Source: Hibiscus mutabilis (lineage: Eukaryota; Streptophyta; Magnoliopsida; Malvales; Malvaceae). From it: a DNA stretch of 64,000 bases. This document shows positions 37,430 to 47,873 of the stretch, one piece after another. The notes below the pieces were generated by a model. It worked only from the letters and a program-made list of their open reading frames with translations, had not been told where the DNA came from and searched no databases. Location of the stretch: assembly GCA_019671005.1 (NCBI GenBank), contig CM033718.1:33310508-33374507 (forward strand), read 5' to 3'. A program made the translations under genes and the position numbers. Position 1 is the stretch's first letter; the number at the start of each line of letters is the position of its first letter.

Positions 37430-37437
37430 TATTTATA
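37430..37437 (-). promoter_or_regulatory. TATA box of the Athila-like LTR
   Basis: TATAAATA on the minus strand, preceded by CCC and followed by GCAAGG, inside the LTR about 550 bp from its 5' end. The placement fits a polymerase II start within the LTR. Confidence 0.6.
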
Positions 37438-37710
37438 GGGCTAGGCCAAAGTCCTTCTTTGAGGAGGAGGTTGAGTTGGAATTAAATTATCTTTAAAGAA
37501 TATAATTCTTTATTATAATTTTATTCCTATTAGAACTTCTCCTATCTTCTTGGAATTTAATTCTTCTTTAATCTCTGCATGGCAATCAAATTCCTTTGGG
37601 CTTGGGCCTTGCTCCACGTCATCTTGGGCTTGTCTAGTCATCAATTTCGACATCCCTATTGCATTTTCTCTTTGTCGACAATTGCCATGGTAACTGGCTC
37701 CGCATCTCCG

Positions 37711-37781
37711 TCATGCATTGCCCTGGCAACTAGCTCGGCATATCCTTCATGCATTGCCCTGGCAACTAGCTCGGCATTGCT
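37711..37781. repeat. 36-bp tandem duplication in the Athila-like LTR
   Basis: A unit starting TCATGCATTGCCCTGGCAAC is repeated at 37711 and 37747. It contains the TTGCC/GGCAA palindrome, so the duplication raises the number of these motifs. Confidence 0.85.
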
Positions 37782-37989
37782 TTGGCAAGTGATCCTGCAC
37801 ATACACACAAAAAGCACCCCAAAGCAGCATCTTTTCCACAAAAACTACCAAGTTATGTAATCAAGCTCAACGATGGAAGGAAACATGGATTAATGCATGA
37901 ATGGCTAACTATGCAACTAATATGAGCCTAAGTCTAACAATAATATGAGTAAAAAGGGTAAGAAAAATAGTACTTTTGAACACTTATCA

Positions 37990-39892
37990 ATTATATTTAT
38001 TAGTAAAAAAGGATATATGCCATGAGTGGGGGGGACCCATAGAAATTCCTTCAGTTGAAGGAAATTACCGTGAATCACCCCACAATTGGGGATGATTCGG
38101 CATGGCAAAAGGGGGAGGTGTCCACCACGTGGCTCAAGCCAAAGGGTCATGCCCTTAAAGCATACCACGTATCCAATATATGTGGAGAATGAAGGAAAAG
38201 GAAGGAGTCGGCCGTGTAGTGTATAAATAGGGGGAATGTGTGCAACATATAGAGTAAAATAAAGAACAAACAAAAATCGATTCAGTGATAGGTTGGTAAG
38301 CCTGAGTCTTCTGGTTCGATAAATTTGAGTCCCTACTATCGATTGGCACAAGGGGTTGACACATAACAATCGTCATCTCTTTCAAAAGCCACAGATAAAG
38401 GCGTTGTTATTCGAGAGACTTAAAAGCATCGGGTTGTCGAGGTGAGTGTAGTTGTGTCAAGGGATAGGCTCGGTGCCATCTCGGTGCATTATTTTGTGAT
38501 TATGTTTGTATTTGTTTAAGGGCTCACGTAGAGCCACTATGTCAAATTCAATTGACAAATCTAGTAAGTGCTTTACGTTGCTTTGATATGTGCAAATATG
38601 ACTATGATATGCTACACGTTTGTGATATATGAAAATAATATGAAATGTGACATGATATAGAGCTAAGGCTCATTTTGATATTTGATATGATATGACTTGA
38701 AAATATGAACTATGTGAATTTGTGTAATTATGGACATTGGATACAAATTGCATGCCATAGGATTATTGAGCTCGGTTAAGTAAGGGAGGACTACGGTCTA
38801 GGGCTACAGCCTATATGTGGGGGAAATAAGGTCGGTTGTGTAAGGGATATATCTTCAGAGCTACGGCTCAAGGGCTAGGGCCCACTATTCATTATATGTG
38901 TTGGTGTATAGGGGAATCCGTGTATCCAATGGTACCTATGTGATATGTGCCTATGGATTATGCTATGACCATATGATTATGATATGACTATGTGACATGT
39001 AATATGTGAATATGAAAGCATGAGAATATGTGTAATAAGCATGAATTGTGCATAGCTTATTATGACAACTTGTATATTTGATTATCATGCATTTCATTGT
39101 AAATGTTATAACTACCTCACTAGGCTATGTAAGCCTAAAATGTGTGTCTCATGCATTTTCAGGACCTTGAACAATTCCGAGTTTGGTCGTGTTGTTGCGG
39201 TTGCAAGTCACGTCCCTACCATATAGGTATGTTATCTTTTGCTATAAACTCATAGTGAAGTGGCATATGGACCAACTTGTTTTGCATATGTCTTTCTAGA
39301 ATTATATGATGACTTGGTAACGTGGTTTTGTTGTATGCTTATAATGACTAAATTTGAATAGGTTAAAAAGTGCCTAAAATGAGCCTAAGGTGAAAACTTG
39401 GTAAATGGATTCCGAACACCCTAAAATGTGACGTACAAATAGGAACATGGTTTGTAAGCGTACTTGTAAAAATTTGGTAAGGTCTGGAAATCGCCCGTTA
39501 GGTTAATCCGAATAACAAAATAGTTTTGAATAGTTTACAAAATGGTCACTAAATATTGAATCGTCTAATCAGATAGGTAAATGACCTTCGTTAGTGATGA
39601 AATTTGACATGCTAATAATTAGTAAGATTAATTTTCGTATGATCACCTGAATTTCGGCTAAGGACCCTTAATTTGTAAAATTTACAATTTAGTCCCTAAG
39701 GTTAAGAAAGTTTAAAATTGACCCCAACTCTGATTAGCTTTAGTAACCAACAAAGTGGATAAGCCTTAAGGATAATAAATATGATACTTAGATTAGGTTT
39801 TGAACTCTGAAACTTTTTTTTGAACCTTCGATTAGTCTCGCAATAACACTATCCGACTCGAATCCCTACCAGACCGGGAAGAGGGTGTTACA
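37990..39892 (+). repeat. LTR (family 3, plus), 5' end unresolved
   Basis: The right end GAGGGTGTTACA at 39892 is a clear LTR end. Sequence around 39130-39230 (GGACCTTGAACAATTCC, then GTTGCGGTTGCAAG) recurs in reverse at 40247-40300, so both belong to related LTRs. A TATA-like box TATAAATAGGGG starts at 38222. The 5' boundary merges with the Athila-like LTR at 37989 and may be truncated. A 150-codon minus ORF at 37917-38369 is not homologous to any protein I recognise. Confidence 0.7.
38222..38229 (+). promoter_or_regulatory. TATA box of the family 3 LTR
   Basis: GTATAAATAGGGGG in the plus direction, in the promoter half of the LTR. Confidence 0.5.
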
Positions 39893-40246
39893 CGAGTATT
39901 ATTAGATGAGACTCAAGGAATGTGATGTAACCAAAACTGCTTTCTGTACGAGATACGGTCACTACAAATTCCTGGTAATGCCCTTTGGGCTAACCAACAC
40001 ACTGAAAACCTTTTTTAGATTTAATGAATTGGTTTTTAGACCCTATCTTGATAAGTTTGTAGTGGTGTTTATTGATGATATCTTGATCTATTCTAAGAAT
40101 GCTTCCAAACATCAAGATCACCTCCATATTGTGCTTAAAACCCTTCGGGAGAAGCAGTTGTATGCTAAATTTTCTAAGTGTGAGTTTTGGCTCACTGAAG
40201 TTGCCTTCCTTGGGCACATTGTATCAGCTAAGGGCATTCAGGTGGA
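39893..40246 (+). pseudogene. Element C reverse transcriptase fragment
   Basis: Coding begins immediately at the LTR end. GAG TAT TAT is followed by a TAG (39903-39905) at a position where the sister RT of element A has Gln (YYQMK). Then come MRLKECDVTKTAFCTRYGHY, LVMPFGLTN, FRPYLDKFVVVFIDDILIYS and FLGHIVSAKGIQVDPN. The catalytic FIDD is intact. It ends where a reversed LTR begins. The finger half and the RNase H are missing. Confidence 0.92.
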
Positions 40247-42158
40247 TCCGAATTGTAGGAGTGACTTGCAACCGCAACACACGATCGACGGCAGAAATTC
40301 TTTAAGATTCTGAAATGCATGAGATACACGAATGTTAGGCTTACATATCCATGTGAGGTAGTCATGACAAATGCACAACTAGTTTATCAAATGCATGAAT
40401 GACATATAGGCATGCTTGGTTACATTTTATTTAGCATCAATCATGTAAAATCATATTCAAACAAATTTTCATGATTTCATGTAGCAATTGTAAAACATAA
40501 TAACATATCATTTCCTTTGACATGGTACCCAATAGATGCGAGGATTCCCCTTTACACCACACATATCGAAAATAGGCCGTAGCCTTGACCCGTAGCTCCA
40601 GATAATGTCCCTTACACATTCCATCTTTTTCTCCCCCCACATATAGGTTGTAACCCCAGGCCGTAGTCCAATCCCTTACTTGGTGAGCTCGAATAACCCT
40701 ATGGTATGCCAATTGTATCCAATGTTCACAAATGTCCAAGCTCACATATCTTTATCAAACTTACCATTGTGCCCGTAGGCCATACCATATCAAATCATAA
40801 ATTGAGCCTTAGCTAAAAATTCATATCATAGCATAACCATATCATATCGGATAACATATGATGGTATGATCAAAACACATCTGATGGCATACATATGCTC
40901 GACGACATGTTAAAGCAATATGAAGACATACATTGCTTACCAATAGCATCGACACATATGCTTGCTCTACTTGATCTCTTAATCAAATCCAAACATAATC
41001 ACGAAGCAAATGCAACAGGATGGCACCTAGCCTATCCCTTGACACAACTACACTCACCTTGATTTCGAAGCTTTCAAGGTTCCCGAATTACAATTTCTTT
41101 GCTCCTAGCTTTGGTTGGGAATGACAGAGTGATTTCCTCCAACTCTTGAGCTAGTTAAAATTGAAAGAATGCATTAGGATCAACACTAATATCTCACAAA
41201 CGTCTTTCAAGCTCATCAAAGCTCGTAAACAACATCGAAAATAAGAAATTTAATCTACTAACACATTGGCTTGACTTAGTCGTTCAAAGTTAAATTCTTG
41301 AAATTACTTCTCAAAGATCAAAGCAATCGTTGAATCGATAAGGGGGTTTTACTCACCGAGTTATAGGCTTTCAAACGAGGTATTGGAATCGATCAATGTT
41401 TGAGGATTCAATCGAGGTGCTTGCTTGGCTTGAGGCTGAAGACAACAATGGTAGTGCTTGCTTGTTGAATGGCCAAAAGGGTGAGTTTTGCTTTCAGAGG
41501 ATTCAAATCAGATATAGAGCTTTTTTACAGTTTATTTGAAGAGATCAAATGCCCTAATTATTATTCCACCTAACCCTTAGCCAATGGAAAGGTTTCCTAC
41601 AACTAAGGGTTTGCTAAACCCAATTCAATATCAATTCATGAGTCAAACTATCACATTTTCAGCACAAAAAGTGACCAATCACATGGGGTAGGCAAGTAAA
41701 GAGGTGAATCAACACCTTACTCTTCATTTCCTTCAATTTGGGCCTTAAAACAATTTTGGGCAGAGGGTCGCATCGATATGCCTAGGCTAAATAGGTAAGT
41801 TTGTTATGGCAGTTAGGTCGTACCAATACAGGTATTATTGTATCAAAACGCTTAGTTTAAAACTATATCGATACTGGTCCAGCTGTACCGATACGCCTAG
41901 GCTAAAATAGGTAAGTTCGTTATGGCAGTTAGACCGTATCAATACTGGTATAACCGTATCGATACGCTTGACTTATTTTTAGCATTTAGCTTTGAATTTC
42001 TTTCAAAGAGGTCCATAGATCAATTTAATGCCCCACAACTTTCATTGATTACAAAAATGGGTACAAGGATCACGGAATTACACTTTCGGGTATATCCAAT
42101 ACAGAATTTTTGATCACCGGAGCCTTTTTCCGACTAGCCCATTTTTCGGGATGTGACA
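40247..42158 (-). repeat. LTR (family 3, reversed) interrupting element C
   Basis: On the minus strand it starts TGTCACATCCCGAAAAATGG at 42158 and runs left to the RT break at about 40247, where it lacks its 3' end. Its left part is the reverse complement of sequence around 39130-39230. It contains a roughly 115-bp tandem repeat at 41780-41970. No target duplication is seen, and coding between the RT and the integrase linker is lost, so a deletion followed or accompanied this insertion. Confidence 0.75.
41780..41970. repeat. Tandem repeat with GTATCGATAC-type words
   Basis: Two copies of a unit starting GCCTAGGCTAAA begin at 41780 and 41895 (period about 115 bp, second copy partial). Each contains GTTATGGCAGTTAG and one or more variants of the palindrome GTATCGATAC. 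The same decamer variants recur at 44390-44680. Confidence 0.75.
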
Positions 42159-42307
42159 ATAATCCTGACTTCAGAATTAGTTTTGAATGACTCCTTTGTT
42201 TTCGTGATTAGGTTTGTATGCCCAATAATGAATCTCTTCGTACCAATATTCTCAAGGAAGCTCATTCAAGTTCTTTTTCTGTTCACCTAGGGCCTATAAA
42301 GATGTAC
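42159..42307 (+). pseudogene. Element C RNase H-integrase linker
   Basis: The plus strand reads NPDFRISFE, stop, LLCFRD, stop, VCMPNNESLRTNILKEAHSS and VHLGPIKMY. This is the region before the integrase zinc finger in chromoviruses. It breaks after KMY at 42307 and resumes with KDLREIYW after the inserted unit. Confidence 0.88.
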
Positions 42308-44103
42308 TGTAATACCCCAAAATTTACTAAGTTGATTAAGGGTCATTTAGTACTAAGATAATAACTTATAAATGTAATACCCCTTTCCTGTATTCATAGC
42401 TGAATACGGGTCAGAGATATCACAAAACATTTGTAAAATCCTCTACATTTGTAACTCGGTAAAATTTTGTTTCTTTAAAAATGTTAAAATGTATTTAGTT
42501 TTTATTTACAAATCTAGTTATTCGCGTAAAGTTTAAAAATAATATTTTCATCTTCAAATCGAATTTATTTTCAGGCGGCAACTTATCAATTTAATTTGTC
42601 TTGATATGATTAATAGAACTGCTTGATTTAAAATTCATCCAGATACCAAATAAAATACAAATTCTATCAGAGTAGGCATACCCTTTTAATATACATGCCA
42701 ACTAGTAAATATCAAACAGTATCAAAAGATATCTTACTGATACTGAAGTACCTGTTATTGATTGATGATGTTCGTATATGCATTGTACTCCAACCATTTC
42801 TTCTTTCCTACGCGTAAAACAGTTACACGCTAAGTATTTACTTAGTGAGGCAATAATTCAAATTTAAGTGCAATTGTCATAATATCAATCTCAATATTAA
42901 TTATTAATTATTAATAATGCATATGATCACCTTATCATTACATGCTCATTAACATAATTAAATATGTAATAGCATATATGTATATCAAAGTGATAAGATT
43001 AGACCTTACCAATATTGAGGCCATTTCCATCCGTAAGCTTTCAATGCTTACCAATACCTTTTTCCAACTCTGTCTACAAGCTTTCAAGCTTATCATTCTA
43101 TTTTTTTATTTCAATTCAGTTTACTTAGCCTAAGGTATCGAATTAAAAGATTCTATGTACACGAGTCACCCCCCCATACCCAACCTTTCTTGAGTATGTA
43201 TATTATTTGCACTCTACTGAGAGTGCTTAGCACCGAAGTGCTTCTGTATACTTTCCGGAGTATACAATATATCCCTCATTGAGTTTTTATGAAATTACGT
43301 CAAAGTGCTTAGCACCCGTAATAAGTCTATATACTCAAACCATGCACGAGTATACTCCTCAATGAGTATTTATAAAATTTACACTTTACCTGAAGTGCTT
43401 AGAATCTTTATACAGTTGTTTATGACTTTATGGCTAGCCAACTATACCTTTGAACCTCTATATCATACTTGGGCTTTATATCATCAAATAGTTCATCCAT
43501 GGCAATGTTTATCAATTTATATTAAAAAACTATAGGATTCATCTTGAATCGAACTAAAAATATTTCCAACACTTTGAAATGACTTTTATAACCTTTCTCT
43601 ATCATATGGTAAAATTTCAAAATTTTCTAGTTCGATCCGGGTATACGAATTCCACTTAAGCTTTAACTGCGACTTTCCCAATAATCGAAGTATTAGATCA
43701 AACCAAAAATTTCGCATTCGATTCACACCCTTAGGTGATCTATTTATTTATGAAATAAAAACCCTTAACTTTTGAGAAATTATAACTTTAGTCCCCAAAC
43801 TTTTCCAAATTTATACTTGAGCCATAAAATTTCAAAAAAAAATTTGGTCACTAAACTTTTAAACTTCAATTTCCATTCCAATTTTCCTTGGTATTCAACC
43901 AAACTTTAAGAATACCTTATTCAATTCACTGTCTATCACATGATACCTTTAAACCTTAGAAATTTCCTTTCCAAAACCCATAATTAAAGAAATCCCAACT
44001 TTCGCATTTTTGTCATTTTAGTCACTAAGTTAGCTTTTAAGCTATTATCTTAGAACTAGATGACCCTTAATCAACTTAGTAAATTTTGGGGTATTACATG
44101 TAC
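42303..44103. other. Perfect 5-bp target-site duplication TGTAC
   Basis: TGTAC occurs at 42303-42307 and again at 44099-44103, directly outside the TG and CA ends of the inserted unit. The integrase reading frame of element C joins across it with one copy. This proves insertion of the whole 1.79-kb unit in one event. Confidence 0.9.
42308..44098 (-). mobile_element. Inserted LTR-like unit with 61-bp terminal inverted repeats
   Basis: The unit begins TGTAATACCCC and ends GGGGTATTACA. The outer 61 bp at each end are inverted copies with three mismatches (42308-42368 against 44038-44098). At 42373 a second TGTAATACCCC occurs, so 42373-44098 alone (1726 bp) looks like a complete reversed LTR, with 65 bp of its own start added in inverted form at its far end. 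No ORF with recognisable motifs is present. Around 43220-43410 the word AGTGCTTAGCAC recurs. It is either an aberrant LTR integration product or a non-autonomous element with inverted ends. Confidence 0.75.
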
Positions 44104-44330
44104 AAGGACCTTCGAGAAATTTATTGGTGTCCTGGCATGAAACAAGCTAAAACTTGTTTCATTTCCAGATGCCTTACATGCAGTGTGTTAAGCCTGAGCA
44201 TCGTGTTCCTACCGGGCTATTGCAACCCATTGATCTACCGCAATGGAAGTGGGAAATATCACTGTGGAATTTGGCATGATAGTAAATTATAGTATTGAAA
44301 ACTTGTTGGTAAAATTTCATTGCATTTGGA
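44099..44330 (+). pseudogene. Element C integrase zinc-finger fragment
   Basis: The plus strand reads MYKDLREIYWCPGMKQ and CLTCSVL, then after a frame break GLLQPIDLPQWKWE. It corresponds to the zinc-binding domain and the start of the core of a chromovirus integrase. It ends within a few codons of the core and is replaced by LTR sequence. No catalytic Asp remains. Confidence 0.88.
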
Positions 44331-45073
44331 CATTGTTCGACAGGTCAAATTGGTTAAAAACCAGATAAAGCCTGTCATTACAAAGCAGGGTTATCGATAC
44401 GGGTGGTCGCGTATCAATACGAGTATGAATATTTGGGACAAGTCAACATTGGTCAACATAGCGTACCCATATAGAATATTGTGTATCGATACAAAAAAGT
44501 CAACACTAGAATATTGGATTGAAAAATGCATCGGTACAACTTTAGGGTGTATCAAAACATGTTCACTCGTATTGATACGGCTAGAGCGGTATTGCTACGA
44601 GTTTTGGTCACTAGAATATGAGATTTATAATTTATGCATTGCGTACTGATACGGCCCCTTTGAGTATCGTTACCGAGATAGGTATTTCAGTTAATAACTT
44701 TGATAATAGTTCTAGGAAGTTGCACATTAGTCATTAAATATTGTTTAGCTTAATTGATGAGGTAAATGAATTCCGATTGATATGAAAACTAGTATGCCTA
44801 CTAATTATAGTAAGAATTTCATTGTAGTATATTTAATTTCAGTAAAGGACCTCTAAAATACTGAAATCAGATAATAGTCCTTAAAACATGTAAAAGTTTA
44901 AAAATTGGTCATGTATTGATAATTATAGCTTCGCATTGAATTATCGAGTTCTCCTTACTATATAGTATTGTAATGTATTATCGATTAATGATTAAAAGTT
45001 TCATTGATCACTATACTGCTCATTGGTAACATACTCCGACCCGGTTCTCTACCAGTCCGTGAAGGGGGTGTTA
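44331..45073 (+). repeat. 3' part of a family 3-like LTR
   Basis: The end CTACCAGTCCGTGAAGGGGG followed by TGTTAC resembles the LTR end at 39892 (CTACCAGACCGGGAAGAGGG). The 44390-44680 part carries many GTATCGATAC variants, as in 41780-41970. The 5' part is missing. It abuts Athila-like RNase H coding at about 45073. Confidence 0.65.
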
Positions 45074-45345
45074 CTACACAACAACTAAGAAGGAGTTCCT
45101 TGTCGTTGTCTTTGCGTTTGACAAATCAGATCTTACCTGGTGGGTAGTAAGGTTGTGGTATACATAGACTACTCGGCATTCATGTATCTTTTGGCAAAGA
45201 AGGATGCCAAGCCTAGACTGATTGGAAGAACACTCTTATTGCAAGAGTTTGACCTTGAGATTCAAGATAAGAGGGAGAGTAAGAATCAAGTAGATGATCA
45301 TTTAACTCGTTTAAAGCACCACCATGAGGATGGCACCTAGCTGCC
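45073..45345 (+). pseudogene. Athila-like RNase H C-terminal fragment
   Basis: After the LTR end, coding starts YTTTKKEFLVVVFAFDKS. After a frame break it continues GSKVVVYIDYSAFMYLLAKK, LLLQEFDLEIQDKR and DDHLTRL. The Asp of VYIDYSA corresponds to the third catalytic residue. The first half of RNase H is missing because the LTR junction cuts it. Confidence 0.88.
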
Positions 45346-46681
45346 ATTATAGATGATTTTCCTGATGAAAATTTCCTTGTGTTCACTACTATTCCATGGT
45401 ATGCTGACATAGTGAACTACCTGGTCAGCAAAATATTGCCACCAAACTTTTCAAATAATGCTATGAAGCAATTTCTAAGGGATATCCAGGAATATTATTG
45501 GGATGAGTCGTTCTTGTTCAAGAAATGTGTCGACCAAGTCATTCGTTGTTTTGTTCTAGAGGATGAACAACAAAATATTCTTCAGCTTTGCCATGCAACA
45601 CCATATGGGGACACTTTGTGGAAATGAAGACAACAACTAAGGTGTTGTAGTCAGGATTTTTCTGGCCTACACTACTCAAGGATTCTCATTATTTTTCCAT
45701 GGCACATGACAAATGCCAAGGTACTAGAAACATTTCCACCAGACATCGATTGCCACTACATAATATTATGATAGTAGAGTTATTAGATGTATGGGGGATA
45801 AACTTTATGGGTCCTTTTCCCCCATTTTTTGGCAATGTGTACATTCTTGTGGCAGTTAATTATGTCTCTAAGTGGGCTGAAGTTTTTTCTCTTCCAACAA
45901 ATGATGCCAAGATAATTGCCAAGTTTATACACAAGCACATCTTTACCAGATTCGGTACCCCCAGAGCCATCATTCATGATGAGGATGCTCATCTTAAGTG
46001 CCATTTAATCACTAAAGCTCTGTTCAGGTGTGGAATCCAACAAAGAATTGCCACTGCCTAACATCCTCAAACAAATGGCCAGACAAAAATTTGAAACAAG
46101 GAGACCAATAACATCTTGGAAAAGACAGTGAACCCAACGAGGAATGACAGGTCCTTGAGGTTAGATGATTCCTTGTGGGTATACAAAACAACTTTGAAAA
46201 CTCCATTAGGAATTTCCCTATACAGGCTTGTATTTGGGAAGTCATGTCATTTGCCAGTAGAATTAGAGCAATGGCTTATTGGGCAACTAGGCAGTTGAAC
46301 ATGGAATTGAGAGCTGCAAGTAAGAAACGTTTGTTAGACTTGGATGAACTGGAGGAGTTCAGAGCACAAGCTTATGAAAATGCCAAACATTATAAAGAAA
46401 AAACAAGGAGTTTGAATGACACAAAATTTTGCCAACACAGTTTAAAGAAAAGGAAAATAGTGTTGTTATTCAATTCAAGGATTAAGTTATTTCCAGGAAA
46501 ACTCAAATCCAGATGGCCATGACCGTTCGAAGTTGTCAAGCCTTATGCTCATGGAGCATTAGATATCAAAGACTTGAAAACGGGGACAACATTCAAAGTA
46601 AATGGTAAGAGATCAAATAATTATTGGGAAGGTAGTCAGGGGAATGCCAAAGAGTTTATTCTCCTTGCAGAAATTCAGTAA
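45346..46681 (+). pseudogene. Athila-like integrase
   Basis: The order is a linker (PWYADIVNYLVSKILPP), a zinc-binding region with frame breaks (45560-45740) and the core VWGINFMGPFPPFFG, where the sister at about 61460 has GIDFMG, so the first catalytic Asp is now Asn. FTRFGTPRAIIHDEDAH follows. The third motif, QTNGQTKI followed by TGA at 46092-46094, has lost the expected Glu. The C-terminal part has LWVYKTTLKTPLGISLYRLV and FPGKLKSRWP, and the frame ends at 46679-46681. All three catalytic positions look compromised or altered. Confidence 0.9.
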
Positions 46682-47236
46682 TTATGTCAGCATCGTTTGA
46701 TCAATGTAAATAATTAAGTTAGTTGTCTTTCTTTTTGGTGTTATAGTTTATTTATTTATATTTTCTTTTTCTGATTTGAAATGTTTTCGTGAGTGTTAGT
46801 ACATGATATTTTTATAGGAAAGGCTGGCATTTGGACATCCATCATTGCAAGATCGGATAGCATGTGGACTTTGTGCAAAATCAAGCCCAAGGGAAGAGTA
46901 ATTTTTTTTGAAGCGGGAAAACCCTAGCCGCCTAGGTTAAACTTTTGAAATTTGAATTTTTACCCTATATCATTTATCCTTTTTCCCATAGAGTCAAATC
47001 TCAAAACCCCGAAACCCATCATCCTCCCACTCCCCCATACACGCATAACTACCACAACCATCATTATATCCATTAATCTCACCTTTAACCATCTCAATCA
47101 TATTCCTTTCAATTTATTTAACCCTCATTTTCCTTAAGCAAATCTTTAATATCTTTATTCTTTTGCACTGCAAGAAAAACAGGTACCAAATTTTCTTTCA
47201 TCCTTTTTGATCACCACTTTCTCCTAATTTCTTCTA
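46682..47236 (+). other. Untranslated spacer between Athila-like pol and env-like ORF
   Basis: AT-rich with pyrimidine-rich stretches and no coding motif. Athila elements are known to carry such a spacer before a second ORF. The 60004-60660 region plays the same part in the minus-strand element. Confidence 0.5.
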
Positions 47237-47873
47237 ATGACATCCATTTTGGCACCGCTAAAAATCTTTTTTAACGATGCAATCAAGAAAAAGTATGAGG
47301 AAAACTTTGGTGCGCGAACTTTCTATTACAAGAAAAGGTTCGCGTTTAAGAATGAACCGAACTTGGGGTTCTCGCCAAAAGTGGTTGCCATCGTCAAGAA
47401 GACAAATGGGAAACCTTTTGCCAACAGCTAGGGGAGGTGGATTCCACCATTGTTCATGAATTCTACCCCCACCTCACTACCAAGGATTCACCTTTTCTGT
47501 TTGTATGAGGTACGTGTGTTCAATTTGATGAAAGGCACGTTAGTGGCTTGTCTAGGTTGGATGGTGTAAGAGAAGAACACCTGGCATTTGTTTAGTCCAT
47601 GGATGTTGCCAAGAGACAATCGCTGCTGAAGGACTTGTACAAACCAGGCACAAAGTGGAACATTTCCTCCAAAGGAAAGAGAACAGTAAAATGGCTGGCA
47701 TTGAAACCATAACTGAGGGGATAGAACCACTTCTTGAAAGCAAATCTTATGCCAACCACACACAATGAAACCGCTTCAAAGGAACGGATGGCTTTGCTAC
47801 ATTCAATCATGATGGGGGAAATCAATGTGGGACATTTGATCATTGACAAAACCTACAAGTGTGTCAGTAAGTG
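47237..47873 (+). pseudogene. Athila-like env-like/plant-transposon ORF
   Basis: From Met 47237 (MTSILAPLKIFFNDAIKKKY) the sequence resembles the second ORF of Athila-type elements, sometimes called env-like. Later landmarks in shifting frames are IVHEFYPHLTT near 47445, SSKGKRTVKWLALKP near 47675 and MPTTHNETASKERMALLHSI near 47750. The first open stretch ends after 64 codons. The protein's role is unproven even in intact elements. No signal peptide or membrane span can be argued from these pieces. Confidence 0.75.

Larger units (their letters stand above)
36435..37989 (-). repeat. 5' LTR of the Athila-like element
   Basis: A 1.55-kb LTR starts on the minus strand with TGATAAGTGTTCAAAAGTAC at 37989 and ends GCGCAACA at 36435. 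A TATA-like box (CCTATAAATAGC, minus) lies at 37430-37437 in the expected place for the LTR promoter. The flank after the LTR is ATTAT (37990-37994). The 3' LTR is not present, so the duplication cannot be checked. Palindromic GTTGCC/GGCAAC motifs occur near both ends. Confidence 0.88.

Noticed and set aside
37917..38369. A 150-codon minus-strand ORF
   Set aside because: It lies across the promoter half of an LTR, overlaps a plus-strand TATA box and shows no conserved motif.
42308..44098. Reading the inverted-end unit as a Mutator or hAT transposon
   Set aside because: The 5-bp duplication and TG...CA ends do not fit those superfamilies (9-11 bp and 8 bp duplications).
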